Assembly (NCBI RefSeq): GCF_003958625.1 | Contig: NZ_RSEL01000028.1 | Span: forward strand, 167,501 to 231,500 | DNA: 64,000 nt | Direction of reading: 5' to 3' | Source: Tsuneonella rigui | GTDB lineage: Bacteria; Pseudomonadota; Alphaproteobacteria; Sphingomonadales; Sphingomonadaceae | Shown: in pieces, positions 53,602 through 63,388 of the stretch | How positions within the stretch are numbered: position 1 is the first letter of the stretch | Layout: each line of letters begins with the position of its first letter | Notes under the pieces: generated by a model | What the model was told of the DNA's origin: nothing | What the model saw: the letters and a program-made list of their open reading frames with translations, nothing else | Databases searched by the model: none | Program-made: the position numbers and the translations under genes

Positions 53602-54210
53602 ATGAAGAAGGCTATCCTGCCGGCTGCCATCCTGCTGTCGCTCGCTGCGCCGGCCGCTGCCGCTACCGACGTCGAAGTCACGCGCTTCCACACCGCCGAG
53701 ACGATCGCGGCCGCCGCGCCGGGACCGATCGCGGTGCGCGCCGCTGCCGGGCTCGATGCCAACGCGATCGAAACACAAGTGTGGCTCGACGCTGTCGCCG
53801 CCGCGCTGACCCGCCAAGGCTTCACCGTCGTCGCCGACGCGCCGCGGGTGGCTGAGGTCTCGCTCGACCAGCAGGTCGTTCAGCGTGAAGCGGCCCGGTC
53901 GGGCTCGGGCGTAAGCGTGGGCGTCGGCGCCGGTTCGGGCGGCGGCTGGTACGGCCGCCGGAGCGGGGTCAATCTCGGCCTCGGCATCGGCTTCTCGTTC
54001 GGCGGCAAGCACGCGGGCGAGGTGCTCGACAGCACGCTCGGCGTGATCATCGTCGACCGCGCGGGCGCGCATTTGTGGGAAGGCCGCGCCGAAGCCGCGC
54101 CCAAGAACCGCTCCAAGAGCGCGGCGCCGCAACGCCTTGCCAACGAAATGGCGGACGAGCTTTTCTCCGGCTTCCCAGGCGTATCGGGAGCGACTACCGG
54201 GGCGCGATGA
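53602..54210 (+). CDS. DUF4136-like secreted protein
   Basis: The 202-residue product has a signal peptide (ending APAAAA near residue 20), a beta-rich domain and a glycine-rich loop ([24 protein letters not shown]) in the middle. It is related to the DUF4136 group of small envelope lipoproteins but has no clear lipobox. The stop overlaps the ATG of the M14 peptidase as ATGA, so the two genes are coupled. Function unknown. Confidence 0.68.
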   Translation: MKKAILPAAILLSLAAPAAAATDVEVTRFHTAETIAAAAPGPIAVRAAAGLDANAIETQVWLDAVAAALTRQGFTVVADAPRVAEVSLDQQVVQREAARSGSGVSVGVGAGSGGGWYGRRSGVNLGLGIGFSFGGKHAGEVLDSTLGVIIVDRAGAHLWEGRAEAAPKNRSKSAAPQRLANEMADELFSGFPGVSGATTGAR

Positions 54211-55364
54211 ACGCTCCCCAGACAGTCTCTCCCATCCGCATCGACGCCCAGTTCGACAGCGGCAACATCGAAGTCCTGAGCATCGACGGCGCCACCGCGC
54301 GCCTCGGTATTCCGCGCGACCACATGAGCGAGTTCCGCCAGTGGTTCCACTTCCGCGTCGTCGGCGCGAAGGGGCGCGAACTGACGTTCAAGATCGTCGA
54401 CCTCGCCACGTCGGCCTATCCCGAGGGCTGGCCCGGCTACCGCGCCTGCGTGTCCGAAGACCGCGACTACTGGGGCCGCGCCGACACGACCTACGACAAG
54501 GACGCCGACGGCGGCACACTGACGATCACCTACACCCCGGCGAGCGACATCGCCTGGTTCGCCTACTTCGCGCCCTATTCGATGGAGCGGCACCACGACC
54601 TCGTCGCCGAGGCCGCCGCCAGCGAAGGCGTTTCGTGCCGCTCGCTTGGCACCACGCTCGACGGGCAGGCGATCGACTGCCTCGAGATGGGCGAGGGCGA
54701 GACGCAGGTCTGGCTCTACGCTCGCCAGCACCCGGGCGAATCGATGGCCGAATGGTGGATGGAAGGCGCGCTCGAGTGCCTGACCGATCCCGCCGACCCG
54801 CTTGCACGCGCGTTGCGGCAGCGGTGCAGCTTCCATGTAGTGCCCAACTGCAACCCCGACGGCAGCCGCCGCGGCCACCTGCGCACCAACGCGGTCGGCA
54901 CCAACCTCAACCGCGAGTGGCACGAGCCGACCCCCGAGAAGTCGCCCGAGGTCCTCGCCATCCGCAACGCGATGGATGCGACCGGGGTCGACTTCGCGAT
55001 GGACGTCCATGGTGACGAGGCAATCGCGGCCAACTTCCTCGCCGGCTACGAAGGGATCCCCTCGTGGACCGACGAACTGGGCGCGAAGTTCTATCGCTTC
55101 GAGCAGATCCTCGCCCGCCGCACGCCCGACTTCCAGACCGCCAAGGGCTACGCCAAGTCGGCCCCCGGCACCGCCAACCTGTCGATGAGCACCAACCAGC
55201 TCGCCGAGCGCTTCGGCGCCACGGCGATGACGCTGGAGATGCCGTTCAAGGACAACGACGACCTGCCCGACGCCGCGCAAGGCTGGAGCCCGGAACGCTG
55301 CAAGCTCCTCGCCCGCGACTGCCTCGCCAGCCTGCTCGAGTGGCTGGAGACCGCGAAGGACTGA
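54207..55364 (+). CDS. M14 family zinc carboxypeptidase, CCP-like
   Basis: The 385-residue cytosolic protein has an N-terminal beta-sandwich domain (about 1-130) followed by an M14 carboxypeptidase domain, the arrangement of cytosolic carboxypeptidases. Zinc ligands are in [12 protein letters not shown] near residue 173 and in MDVHGDE near 270, and the [21 protein letters not shown] motif near 222 contributes substrate binding. The catalytic glutamate is in TLEMPFKD near 345. The substrate in bacteria is unproven. Confidence 0.9.
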   Translation: MNAPQTVSPIRIDAQFDSGNIEVLSIDGATARLGIPRDHMSEFRQWFHFRVVGAKGRELTFKIVDLATSAYPEGWPGYRACVSEDRDYWGRADTTYDKDADGGTLTITYTPASDIAWFAYFAPYSMERHHDLVAEAAASEGVSCRSLGTTLDGQAIDCLEMGEGETQVWLYARQHPGESMAEWWMEGALECLTDPADPLARALRQRCSFHVVPNCNPDGSRRGHLRTNAVGTNLNREWHEPTPEKSPEVLAIRNAMDATGVDFAMDVHGDEAIAANFLAGYEGIPSWTDELGAKFYRFEQILARRTPDFQTAKGYAKSAPGTANLSMSTNQLAERFGATAMTLEMPFKDNDDLPDAAQGWSPERCKLLARDCLASLLEWLETAKD

Positions 55365-55366
55365 CC

Positions 55367-56020
55367 ATGAAACCGACCATCACCGCGTTCGCCGTCTCGC
55401 CCGACAAGGGTCAGGGCTTGGCGCGCGACATGCGGGTGCGGTGGGCGCTAGAGGAGGCGGGGCAGGACTACGATGTCCGGCTCGTCCCGTGGGAGGACTT
55501 CAAGACGCCGGCGCACAAGGCGCTGCAGCCGTTCGGGCAGATCCCGACGTATGAGGAGGGCGATCTCGTCCTGTTCGAATCGGGGGCGATCGTGCTGCAC
55601 ATTGCGGAGATGCACCCCGGCACGCTGCTGCCCGATGATCCCGATGCGCGGGCTCGGGCGATCACGTGGATGTTCGCCGCAGTCGGGACGATCGAGCAGC
55701 CGGTCGTCGACCATGAGGTCAACGAGTACTTCGAGAGCGACAAGCCGTGGGGCGCCGAGCGGCGCAAGGACATCGACGAGCGATTGCGCACGCGGCTCGG
55801 CGACCTGTGGGCGCGGCTGGGCGAGGCGGACTGGCTCGACGGCGATTTCAGTGCGGGCGACCTGATGATGGTCGAGGTGCTGCTGCGCCTCGAAGGCCAG
55901 CTGATAGACGAATTCCCGAACCTCGTCGCCTACTGCGACCGCGCCCGCGCGCGGCCGGCGTTCCAGCGCGCGTTTGCGGCGCAGCGCAAAGTGTTCGAGG
56001 ACGCCTCGAAGAGCGCTTAG
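55367..56020 (+). CDS. Glutathione S-transferase family protein
   Basis: The 217-residue protein has an N-terminal thioredoxin fold with KALQPFGQIPTYEEGDLVLFESGAIV and a helical C-terminal domain; WMFAAVGTIEQPV starts the latter. It starts 2 bases after the stop of the M14 gene, so it is probably in the same operon. The catalytic residue is not obvious: the first strand reads AVSPDKGQG, where the usual Ser/Tyr/Cys may be the serine. It converges with the LD-carboxypeptidase. Confidence 0.87.
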   Translation: MKPTITAFAVSPDKGQGLARDMRVRWALEEAGQDYDVRLVPWEDFKTPAHKALQPFGQIPTYEEGDLVLFESGAIVLHIAEMHPGTLLPDDPDARARAITWMFAAVGTIEQPVVDHEVNEYFESDKPWGAERRKDIDERLRTRLGDLWARLGEADWLDGDFSAGDLMMVEVLLRLEGQLIDEFPNLVAYCDRARARPAFQRAFAAQRKVFEDASKSA

Positions 56021-57033
56021 CCAACGATTGGCTCGAGCAGGCGCAGCGTGCGCGCGTCGCCGTCGATCTCGACTATAGCGCCCGATGGCAGGCAAAGCTG
56101 GTTGCGGATGTGGCCGATGTTGGCGCCGGTGAATGCGGGGATGCCGAGCGGGGTCAGGTACTGATCGATCACCTGGTCGACGGTGAACCCGCGGTAGTCG
56201 GGCTCGGTAGACGCGCACTCGGTGCACTGGCCGAACACGATGCCGGCGAGGCCGTCGAGGACGCCGGCGAGCTTCAATTGCGCGAACATCCGGTCGATGC
56301 GGTACTCGGCCTCGTTCACGTCCTCCGCGAACAGCACCGCGCCCTTGAAGTCGGGCAGCCAGCCCGTGCCCATCAGGGTCGATATGATCGTCAGGTTGCC
56401 GCCCAGCAGGCGTCCGCGCGCCTTGCCGCCGTGGATCGAGCGCGCCGGGCGGCCGACTGCCGATTCCAGCTCCGAGCCGCCGAGGGTCACCCGCTCGCCT
56501 GCGAAGGCGAGGCGCCAGAGGCTCTCCCACTCCTCCTTCGGCCAGCTGCTGGTGGCGTTGCCGCCGTGGATCGTGGCGTAGCCCGCGCGCGCGGCGAACG
56601 AGAGGTGGATGGCGGTGACGTCGCTGAAGCCGATGAACAGCTTGGGGTTGGCGCGGATCGCATCCCAGTCGAGCAGCGGCAGGATGCGCGCCCCGCCCCA
56701 GCCCCCGCGCACCGCGAACACGGCCTTGACCTCGGGGTCGTGATACATCGCGTTGATGTCGGCAGCGCGGTCTTCGTCGGTGCCCGCGAGGTAGCCGTAG
56801 CTGCCGCCCGCGTGCGGCCCGAACTTGGGCACCAGGCCCATTCCCCTGAGCCACCATTCGGCGCGATCAAGGCCGTCGTCCGATCCGATCGCGCTGGCGG
56901 GCGCGACCACGCCGACGGTGTCGCCGGGGTTGAGGAACGGCGGCTTCACCCGCGGCCGAGCGTCGGCCTTAGCGGCCAGCCCCGCCGCGGCGAGCGCGCC
57001 GAGCCCGCCGATTGCGCCCCGGCGATCGATCAC
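56017..57033 (-). CDS. LD-carboxypeptidase, S66 family
   Basis: The 338-residue protein of the S66 family removes the terminal D-alanine from muropeptides. The catalytic serine is in AVFAVRGGWGGARILP near residue 110 and the domain has GFSDVTAIHL and a C-terminal GIPAFTGANIGH. The N terminus has an RR motif before a hydrophobic segment (IDRRGAIGGLGALAAAG), suggesting Tat export. Its stop overlaps the GST stop by 4 bases, and its ATG overlaps the cdd stop as ATGA. Confidence 0.87.
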   Translation of the reverse strand: MIDRRGAIGGLGALAAAGLAAKADARPRVKPPFLNPGDTVGVVAPASAIGSDDGLDRAEWWLRGMGLVPKFGPHAGGSYGYLAGTDEDRAADINAMYHDPEVKAVFAVRGGWGGARILPLLDWDAIRANPKLFIGFSDVTAIHLSFAARAGYATIHGGNATSSWPKEEWESLWRLAFAGERVTLGGSELESAVGRPARSIHGGKARGRLLGGNLTIISTLMGTGWLPDFKGAVLFAEDVNEAEYRIDRMFAQLKLAGVLDGLAGIVFGQCTECASTEPDYRGFTVDQVIDQYLTPLGIPAFTGANIGHIRNQLCLPSGAIVEIDGDARTLRLLEPIVG

Positions 57034-57434
57034 GTCAAGCTAGCCGGGCCGAATGCGTAGGGAAGCAGCGCGCTCAGGGACACGCGGTGCGTCTCTTTCG
57101 GTCCGACGCAGAGGATCTCTGGGTCGGTGCCGCCGAGCGAAGCAAGCTCGTTGAGTACCTGCCGGCAGCGCCCGCATGGCGTGATCGGCTCCTCGCCCGG
57201 CCCGGTCACGGCGACCTTCACCAGTCCGCCGCGCACCCCGTCGGCCATTGCCTTGCTCACCGCGACCGTCTCCGCGCACAGGCCGAGGCCGTAGCTGGCG
57301 TTCTCGATGTTAGTGCCAGTGACCACGCTGCCATCGCCAAACAGCAGCGCCGCGCCGACCGGGAAGTTCGAATAGGGGGAGTAGGATTGCGCAGCGGCCG
57401 CGCGCGCGGCGGCGATCAGTTGCTCGTCATTCAT
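57030..57434 (-). CDS. cdd: Cytidine deaminase
   Basis: The 134-residue homotetrameric type enzyme converts cytidine to uridine. It has NFPVGAALLF near residue 24, CAETVA near 53 (catalytic Glu and a zinc Cys) and PCGRCRQVL near 87 (two zinc cysteines). It overlaps the S66 peptidase gene by 4 bases. The 81 bases to the GH25 gene hold nothing notable. Confidence 0.94.
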   Translation of the reverse strand: MNDEQLIAAARAAAAQSYSPYSNFPVGAALLFGDGSVVTGTNIENASYGLGLCAETVAVSKAMADGVRGGLVKVAVTGPGEEPITPCGRCRQVLNELASLGGTDPEILCVGPKETHRVSLSALLPYAFGPASLT

Positions 57435-57515
57435 GCCGCAGTCCTAGCCTGCTCACGCGCGCGTTGTCGAAGGCCGTTTGCCTGCCGGGCATAGACGCTC
57501 GGCATGAGTACGAGG

Positions 57516-58214
57516 TCAGGGCCGCACGACCACCCAGCGGAGCGGCTCGTCCGCGGCCTCGGTCGAAAGCGAGCGGTTGGCGGTCCACATCAGCCACGGG
57601 CGGCCGGCGTAGGTCGGGCGGCGGAAGGTGCCGACCACCCACAGGTTGCGCTCGATCCGGCTGGCAAGACCGTAGCGGCTTTCGAACGCTTTCGAGACCT
57701 GCAGGATCACCGGACGCCCGGCGTGCGCCTCGATCTGGTTGATCAGCGTCATGAGCTCGCTCTCGACCGCGGCTTCGCCGACGTGGCAGTCGTTGGCGGT
57801 GCGGTCGAGCGCGATTGCGGGCGGCAACAGATCGCGGCCGCGCGGGACCTCGACCACGAAATTCGCCGACTGCCCGTCGGCCATCACGCAGGGATCGAAC
57901 CGGTGCACCGCGCCGACCTTGAGCCCGGCCTCACGCGCGGCGGCGAGATTGACGGCGAAGCGCGCGTCGCGCACCCGCGCCCCTTCGCTGGCGTCGAGAT
58001 AGACGAAGCGCGCCCCCAGCGCCTTCAGCGTGTCGAAGCGAACAGCGCCGTCGGCGGCGCCTATCTCCGCGCCCTGGTCGGGATACTTGGCCGCATCGGG
58101 GGTCCAGTGCTGCAGCCGCCACCAGCCCCAGCCCGCCGCCAGCAACACTACCAGCAGCGCCGCCCCGAGCGCACGCGTGCGCCAGCCGATGCCGCGTTTC
58201 TTCTTACCTGCCAC
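57516..58214 (-). CDS. Glycoside hydrolase family 25 (lysozyme-like) protein, membrane-anchored
   Basis: The 232-residue product has a basic N terminus, one membrane helix (about 15-35) and a GH25 domain with GARFVYLDASEGA near residue 85, where a catalytic carboxylate pattern (D and E) is visible, followed by the GLKVGAVHRFDP strand. GH25 members cleave peptidoglycan. No ATG fits; the GTG at 58214 is the first start after the upstream gene UPF0262. It ends well before cdd. Enzymatic activity is not proven. Confidence 0.8.
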   Translation of the reverse strand: MAGKKKRGIGWRTRALGAALLVVLLAAGWGWWRLQHWTPDAAKYPDQGAEIGAADGAVRFDTLKALGARFVYLDASEGARVRDARFAVNLAAAREAGLKVGAVHRFDPCVMADGQSANFVVEVPRGRDLLPPAIALDRTANDCHVGEAAVESELMTLINQIEAHAGRPVILQVSKAFESRYGLASRIERNLWVVGTFRRPTYAGRPWLMWTANRSLSTEAADEPLRWVVVRP

Positions 58215-58233
58215 GAATCGCGCCCGCCCCTTC

Positions 58234-58716
58234 TCAGCCGCGGATATGGAGCACGCAGATGAGGGTGAACAAGCGCCGTGCGGTGAGATGATCGGTCTCA
58301 ACCTTGCCGTCGAGCCGCTCGAGGAGCAGGTCGGCAGCATCGTTGTGGATCGCGCGGCGGGCCATGTCGATCGTCTCGATCTCGGCCGCGGTCGCCTTGC
58401 GGATCGCCTGGTAGTAGCTGTCGCAGATCGCGAAGTAATCGCGGATCGGGCGGCGGAAGCGCGCGAGGCCGAGGATCAGCGTTTCGAGCGGTTCGCCCGC
58501 CTCGCTGCCGATCGTGAGGGCAAGTCGCCCGTCCTGCACCGCCAGTTGCAGTGCGTAAGGTCCGTGGTGACCAGCCTCGACCGGGCGCAGCGGCTTGAAG
58601 GTGTTGTCCTCGATCAGGTCGTAGATCGCCACCCGCCGTTCCTGCTCGACGTCGGCATTGCGCCAGAGGATCGTGTCCTCGTCGAGCGATATCTTGGCGA
58701 TCCGGTAGTCGGCCAT
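58234..58716 (-). CDS. UPF0262 family protein
   Basis: The 160-residue product matches UPF0262, a small family found in alphaproteobacteria, with DYRIAKISLDEDTILW at the N terminus, the basic LARFRRPIRDYFAICDSYYQAI helix and IETIDMARRAIHNDAADLL. No function is known. Upstream in-frame sequence to 58926 is not protein-like. It lies 19 bases before the GH25 gene and is divergent from dnaB. Confidence 0.9.
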   Translation of the reverse strand: MADYRIAKISLDEDTILWRNADVEQERRVAIYDLIEDNTFKPLRPVEAGHHGPYALQLAVQDGRLALTIGSEAGEPLETLILGLARFRRPIRDYFAICDSYYQAIRKATAAEIETIDMARRAIHNDAADLLLERLDGKVETDHLTARRLFTLICVLHIRG

Positions 58717-58832
58717 GGCGCGCGGCTTCTCGCAGATGCGAAGGGTGGCAAGCAAGGGTTTCCACAAGGCTGTCAGACCTCGCGATCCACGCGCGACTTT
58801 CCGCGACGCCACGGATAGACCATTAGCCGCCC

Positions 58833-60350
58833 ATGGCCGAAACCGACCTCCTCCTCCGTCCCGCCGCCGCCAACGATTCGGCCCCGATTCGCGCCCTGCC
58901 CGCCAACATCGAGGCGGAGGCCGCATTCCTCGGCGCGGTGCTGATTGACAACCGGGTGCTGGAGGAGCTGCCGACGCCGCTGCGCCCGCAGCACTTCTTC
59001 GAGCCCGTCCACCAGCGCGTGTTCGAGCGGGTCCTGACCCTGCTCGACCGCAATGCGGTGGTCACCCCGGTGACGCTGAAACCTTATTTCGAGGCCGACG
59101 AGGCGCTCAAGGAACTGGGCGGCATCACCTACCTCGCCCGCCTGACCGCCGACGGCCAGGGCCTGCTCGCCCCGCGCGAGCTGGCCGAGCAGATCTACGA
59201 CCTTGCGCTGCTCCGCGAGCTGGTCAGCGTCGGCCGTAACTTGGTCGAAGGCGCGCTCGACACCAGCGAGAGCGTCGCGCCGATGGCGCAGATCGAGGCT
59301 GCCGAAGCCGCGCTGTTCGACGTCGCCGAAGGCGCCGCGACCGCCACGGAGGCCGCGAGCTTCGGCTCGGCGACCAAGAAGGCGCTGGGAATGATCGAGA
59401 AGGCGATCAATTCCGGCGGCCATGTCTCGGGCAAGACCACCGGGTTTTCTTCGGTCAACGACAAGATTGGCGGCCTGCACAACTCAGACCTCATCATCCT
59501 CGCCGGACGCCCCGGTATGGGCAAGTCGTCGCTTGCCACCAACATCGCCTTCAACTGCGCTGAGCGCCTGCTTCGCGACCGCCGCGACGGGATCGCTGAG
59601 AAGGAATCGGTCGGCGCCGGCGTCGCGCTGTTCAGCCTGGAAATGAGTGCGGATCAGCTCGCCACCCGCATCCTCGCCGAGCAGGCGGAGATTTCGAGCG
59701 AGGCTCTGCGCATGGGCAAGCTCAGCCGAGACGAGTTCCAGAAGCTGTCGTTCGCCAGCCAGCGACTGTCCGAGCTGCCGCTCTATATCGACGACACCCC
59801 CGCGCTGACCATCGCAGCGCTTCGCACCCGCGCCCGGCGATTGAAGCGCAAGAACGACATTGGCCTGATCATCGTCGACTACCTGCAACTGCTGCAGGGC
59901 ACGGGCCGCGCCAACGACAACCGCGTCAATGAAATTTCCGAGATCAGCCGCGGGTTGAAGACGCTGGCGAAGGAGCTCGACGTGCCGGTGATTGCGCTGT
60001 CGCAGCTCAGCCGTGCGGTCGAGAGCCGTGAGGACAAGCGGCCGATCCTCTCCGACCTGCGCGAATCGGGCTCGATCGAGCAGGACGCGGACATGGTGTG
60101 GTTCATCTTCCGCGAGGACTACTACATCGCTGCGTCCGAGCCGAAGCGGCCAGGGCCGGAGGACTCGCAGGAAGTCCACGACGCGCACGAGGCGTGGGCG
60201 CGCAAGATGGACCCGGTGTTCGGCCTCGCAGAGCTGATCATCGCCAAGCAGCGCCACGGCTCGACCGGCAAGATTCGCATGAGGTTCGAAGCCAAGATCA
60301 CCCGCTTCAGCGACCTCGCCGAGGGCGGCGCGGGATATGGCTACGACTAG
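58833..60350 (+). CDS. dnaB: Replicative DNA helicase DnaB
   Basis: The 505-residue hexameric helicase has an N-terminal domain (about 20-130), a linker, and a RecA-like ATPase with Walker A AGRPGMGKSS near residue 225, LFSLEMSADQL, the DDTPALT motif and Walker B LIIVDYLQLLQG near 345. The C terminus is complete with the KQRHGSTGKIRMRF arginine-finger region. No intein or insertion is visible. The stop overlaps the next gene's stop by 4 bases. Confidence 0.97.
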   Translation: MAETDLLLRPAAANDSAPIRALPANIEAEAAFLGAVLIDNRVLEELPTPLRPQHFFEPVHQRVFERVLTLLDRNAVVTPVTLKPYFEADEALKELGGITYLARLTADGQGLLAPRELAEQIYDLALLRELVSVGRNLVEGALDTSESVAPMAQIEAAEAALFDVAEGAATATEAASFGSATKKALGMIEKAINSGGHVSGKTTGFSSVNDKIGGLHNSDLIILAGRPGMGKSSLATNIAFNCAERLLRDRRDGIAEKESVGAGVALFSLEMSADQLATRILAEQAEISSEALRMGKLSRDEFQKLSFASQRLSELPLYIDDTPALTIAALRTRARRLKRKNDIGLIIVDYLQLLQGTGRANDNRVNEISEISRGLKTLAKELDVPVIALSQLSRAVESREDKRPILSDLRESGSIEQDADMVWFIFREDYYIAASEPKRPGPEDSQEVHDAHEAWARKMDPVFGLAELIIAKQRHGSTGKIRMRFEAKITRFSDLAEGGAGYGYD

Positions 60351-61498
60351 AGCCCGAGATTAAGCCGTCGGCTGACGGTGTAGTCGAGCACCCCAACGAG
60401 GAACCAGGACAGGTTCCAGCGGACGCGGGTGAGCAGCGTCGCGCGTTTCTTATGAACGCTCGGGGTGATGTGGGTCGAGGCCGTAATGAGGTGATCGACG
60501 AATTGCGACAGGCGATCCGCTAACGCCTGATCCTCGATCCGCAGCATCACTTCCAGGTTGAGGTACAGGCTCCGCATGTCGAAGTTGGCACTGCCGACAA
60601 AGCTCTTGTCGTCGATCACGATCAGCTTGGTGTGCAGCTTCGAGGCTTCGAATTCCCAGATCTTGGCGCGCCGTTTGAGCAGGTAGTCGTAGAGCGAGCG
60701 GGTCGCGCCGATGGTCGCGCCGTTGTCGCTCTTGGCCGCCATCACCAGCCGTGCCCCTTCGCGCCGCGCCACTCGCGCGATCGCACGCAGGCTGCGGTTG
60801 GATGGCGAGAAATAGGCCATAAGCATGTCCAGCCGCCGTGCGCTGGTGAGATCTGCCCGTACGCATTTCGCCCAGCTCGACAAACCGCGGGTCGGCCCGC
60901 CGATCAGCACTCGGACGGGCCCGTTACCGGGATCCCATTCCCGCACCAGTTTGCGGATCGAGCGCCATTTCGCATGGGGATTGAGCGTCCAGCGCTCGAT
61001 CTTGTCGTACCAGCGGGTGAGTTGCGCCACCGCCGAGCCTTCGACCGTGATCCCGAGATCATTCCATCCGTTGACCTCGGGCGGCGCGAAGTAGCTGTCC
61101 TCGACGTTGAACCCGCCGATCATTGCCACCCGTTCGTCAACCACCACGATCTTCTGGTGGTTGCGGATGAGGTAGCGCTGCGAGATCGTCGGCGAGAAGG
61201 TGCAGAAGGTACCGCCGGCCTCAGTCACCGGAGCAAAAAACGCTTTACGCGCATCGGCGCCGAAGCCGTCGACGATCAGGTTCACAGCGACCCCGCGACG
61301 CGCCGTGGCAGCCAGTGCGTCGCGCACCAGCACGCCGCTCGCGTCCTCGGCGAATATGTAAAAGCACATCCTGATCGTTCGCTCGGCCGCCTCGATCAGG
61401 CCGAGCAGCGCGGCCAGCCGATCCTTGCCCGCGGGGTAGAAGACGAACTTGTGGTCCTGCGCCTCGATCTCGAACGGAGGCGGATCGGTGTACTCCAT
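60347..61498 (-). CDS. Phospholipase D-like protein (cardiolipin synthase-type)
   Basis: The 383-residue product has two HKD motifs: HQKIVVVDERVAMIGGFN near residue 112 and HTKLIVIDDKSFVGSANFD near 290. It lacks N-terminal membrane helices, so it resembles the ClsB or minor PLD-type enzymes acting on phospholipids; a nuclease role cannot be excluded. The ATG at 61498 is used, as the longer frame to 61570 reaches into the rpoZ promoter region. It converges with dnaB. Confidence 0.85.
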   Translation of the reverse strand: MEYTDPPPFEIEAQDHKFVFYPAGKDRLAALLGLIEAAERTIRMCFYIFAEDASGVLVRDALAATARRGVAVNLIVDGFGADARKAFFAPVTEAGGTFCTFSPTISQRYLIRNHQKIVVVDERVAMIGGFNVEDSYFAPPEVNGWNDLGITVEGSAVAQLTRWYDKIERWTLNPHAKWRSIRKLVREWDPGNGPVRVLIGGPTRGLSSWAKCVRADLTSARRLDMLMAYFSPSNRSLRAIARVARREGARLVMAAKSDNGATIGATRSLYDYLLKRRAKIWEFEASKLHTKLIVIDDKSFVGSANFDMRSLYLNLEVMLRIEDQALADRLSQFVDHLITASTHITPSVHKKRATLLTRVRWNLSWFLVGVLDYTVSRRLNLGL

Positions 61499-61590
61499 CG
61501 CGGCCGGCCTAGAGGCATTTTCTTGACTTGGCGACGCCTCTTCCCTAGGTGGCGCGCTTTCCCGAAACACCTGTTTATTCGGAGTGCCCG

Positions 61591-61935
61591 ATGGCGCGCG
61601 TTACCGTCGAAGATTGCGTCGACAAGATTCCCAACCGCTTCGATCTCGTCCTGCTGGCCGCGCAGCGCGCCCGCGAGATCTCGGGCGGCGCCGAGCTGAC
61701 CATCGACCGCGACCGCGACAAGAACCCGGTCGTCGCCCTGCGCGAGATCGCCGACGAGACCGTGCGCCCGAAGGAGCTGCACGAATCGGTGGTCGTCGGC
61801 CTGCAGAAGATCCTGCCCGACGACGAGGACGAGGCGGACGAGATCGGCAGCCTCAGCCAGTCGGCCGAAGCGCTGCGGATCACCGCGGCCGCTCCGGTCC
61901 GCTCGACCAGCGTCGGCGGCGACTACGACGGCTGA
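61591..61935 (+). CDS. rpoZ: DNA-directed RNA polymerase omega subunit
   Basis: The 114-residue protein has the omega core, [30 protein letters not shown], with the [12 protein letters not shown] helix and an acidic C terminus (PDDEDEADE). It stabilises the beta' subunit. The GGAG ribosome site about 8 bases upstream selects the ATG at 61591. No spoT or gmk is near, unlike in gammaproteobacteria. A strong terminator follows. Confidence 0.96.
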   Translation: MARVTVEDCVDKIPNRFDLVLLAAQRAREISGGAELTIDRDRDKNPVVALREIADETVRPKELHESVVVGLQKILPDDEDEADEIGSLSQSAEALRITAAAPVRSTSVGGDYDG

Positions 61936-61959
61936 TCGCTTCGACATGCACACACGATG

Positions 61960-61985
61960 GGGCCGCCCGCGAGGGCGGCCCTTTT
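61960..61985 (+). terminator. Intrinsic terminator after rpoZ
   Basis: A perfect 9-base stem (GGGCCGCCC and GGGCGGCCC) with a GCGA loop is followed by four Ts, starting 25 bases after rpoZ. Confidence 0.88.
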
Positions 61986-61990
61986 CGCAT

Positions 61991-62224
61991 TCAGGCGCCG
62001 CGGCCAGTCACTTCCTGCAACTCGTCGATCCGCTCGGACGCCTCTGCCTTGGTCAGCTCGTTGTCGTATGCTTCGGGCTGCTTCGCTTCCTCGCTCAGCG
62101 TCTTGAGGTAGCTCGCCTGCGCCCCGGTCATCGGTTCATCGCCGGTGACCCAGTCGGCGGGGTCCTTCTCCGCGTTGGACACGGGCTCGCTCTTGGGATG
62201 CTCGGTGGGTGTCTGGACAGTCAT
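61991..62224 (-). CDS. DUF3072 domain protein
   Basis: The 77-residue hydrophilic protein has the DUF3072 pattern (DPADWVTGDEPMTGAQASYLKTL and EAKQPEAYDNELTKAEASERIDEL). The family is small and helical with no known role. It stands alone between the rpoZ terminator and the divergent DUF3667 gene; the 5' side has an AAAGGAGTTTG ribosome site before the ATG. Confidence 0.88.
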   Translation of the reverse strand: MTVQTPTEHPKSEPVSNAEKDPADWVTGDEPMTGAQASYLKTLSEEAKQPEAYDNELTKAEASERIDELQEVTGRGA

Positions 62225-62313
62225 CGATCAAACTCCTTTGCCCGGTGAAACCCGTGAGGTTCGTGCTTTGTTCCGGCTGGCAACCGGCGCGCCAGTGAGG
62301 CAGAACGCGGGGC

Positions 62314-63366
62314 ATGACGGGGGATATCGAGAGCATCACCGGCGGCCTCGCCGACATCGGCACCGGCGCGGCGGTCGCAGGCGCGATCGAGCGTGAGCGG
62401 GGCGGTGGCGACGGCCACACGCACGAGGGCGCCTGCCTCAACTGCGGAGCGGAGCTGGTCGGCCCGCACTGCCACGCTTGCGGCCAGCGGGCGCACGTCC
62501 ACCGGACATTGGGCGCGTTCTTTCATGACCTGCTCCACGGGGTCCTGCACTTCGAGGGCAAGACCTGGCGCACGATCCCGATGCTGGCATGGAAGCCCGG
62601 GCAACTGACCCGCGAGTACATCGACGGCCGCCGCGCGCGCTATGTCAGTCCGATCGCGCTGTTCCTGTTCGTGGTGTTCCTGAGCTTCGCGCTGTTCAGC
62701 ATGCTCGGCGGGCTCGATCCCGAAACTTCCGACCTCAGCGCGCCCAAGTCCGCGTACGCCGAAAACCAGAAGCGCATCGCCGAGATCGAGGCGCAACTAC
62801 CCAAGGCCGACACGCGGGAGAAGGCGCGGCTGGAGAAGAAGCTCACCTCGCTGAAGCAGGACCAGCAGGCGATGAAGCAGGTGGTCGGCTCGGTCCAATC
62901 CGACTTCGAGGAGGGCTTCACGGAAACGCCGATTCCCAAGGATACCAAGCTCGGCCAGGCGATCGACCATGTGCGCGAGAACCCGCAACTGGCGATCTAC
63001 AAGGCGCAGACCAGCGCCTACAAATACAGCTGGATGCTGATCCCGCTGAGCGTGCCGTTCGTGTGGCTGCTGTTCCCGTTCAACCGCCGCTTCAAGGGCT
63101 ACGATCACACGGTGTTCGTGACCTACTCTATCAGCTTCATGATCGCGCTGGTCGCGGTCGCCAGCCTGCTGTTCTACGTCAACGCGGGCGCGGCGGGCGG
63201 GCTGCTGCTGCTCTACGCGCCCTACCACATGTACCGGCAGCTACGCGGCACCTACGGCGTCAGCCGGTTCGGCGGGATTTGGCGCATGCTGGTGTTGAGC
63301 CTGTTCGCGTGGGTGGCGATCGGGCTGTTCGCCGGCCTGATTACCTGGATGGCGATGGGGCACTAG
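62314..63366 (+). CDS. DUF3667 membrane protein with zinc-ribbon
   Basis: The 350-residue product has an N-terminal zinc ribbon (CLNCGAELVGPHCHACGQR near residues 43-60) and a DUF3667-type region. It shows the histidine-rich FFHDLLHGVLHFEGKTWRTI stretch and the GQLTREYIDGRRARYVSPIALFLF helix that begins the membrane part. A charged coiled-coil segment (about 140-200) separates it from four more C-terminal helices. DUF3667 proteins occur widely, but no function is known. The ATG at 62314 is the first in frame. Confidence 0.85.
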   Translation: MTGDIESITGGLADIGTGAAVAGAIERERGGGDGHTHEGACLNCGAELVGPHCHACGQRAHVHRTLGAFFHDLLHGVLHFEGKTWRTIPMLAWKPGQLTREYIDGRRARYVSPIALFLFVVFLSFALFSMLGGLDPETSDLSAPKSAYAENQKRIAEIEAQLPKADTREKARLEKKLTSLKQDQQAMKQVVGSVQSDFEEGFTETPIPKDTKLGQAIDHVRENPQLAIYKAQTSAYKYSWMLIPLSVPFVWLLFPFNRRFKGYDHTVFVTYSISFMIALVAVASLLFYVNAGAAGGLLLLYAPYHMYRQLRGTYGVSRFGGIWRMLVLSLFAWVAIGLFAGLITWMAMGH

Positions 63367-63388
63367 CGCCCCACCGCCTCCGGCAGCG

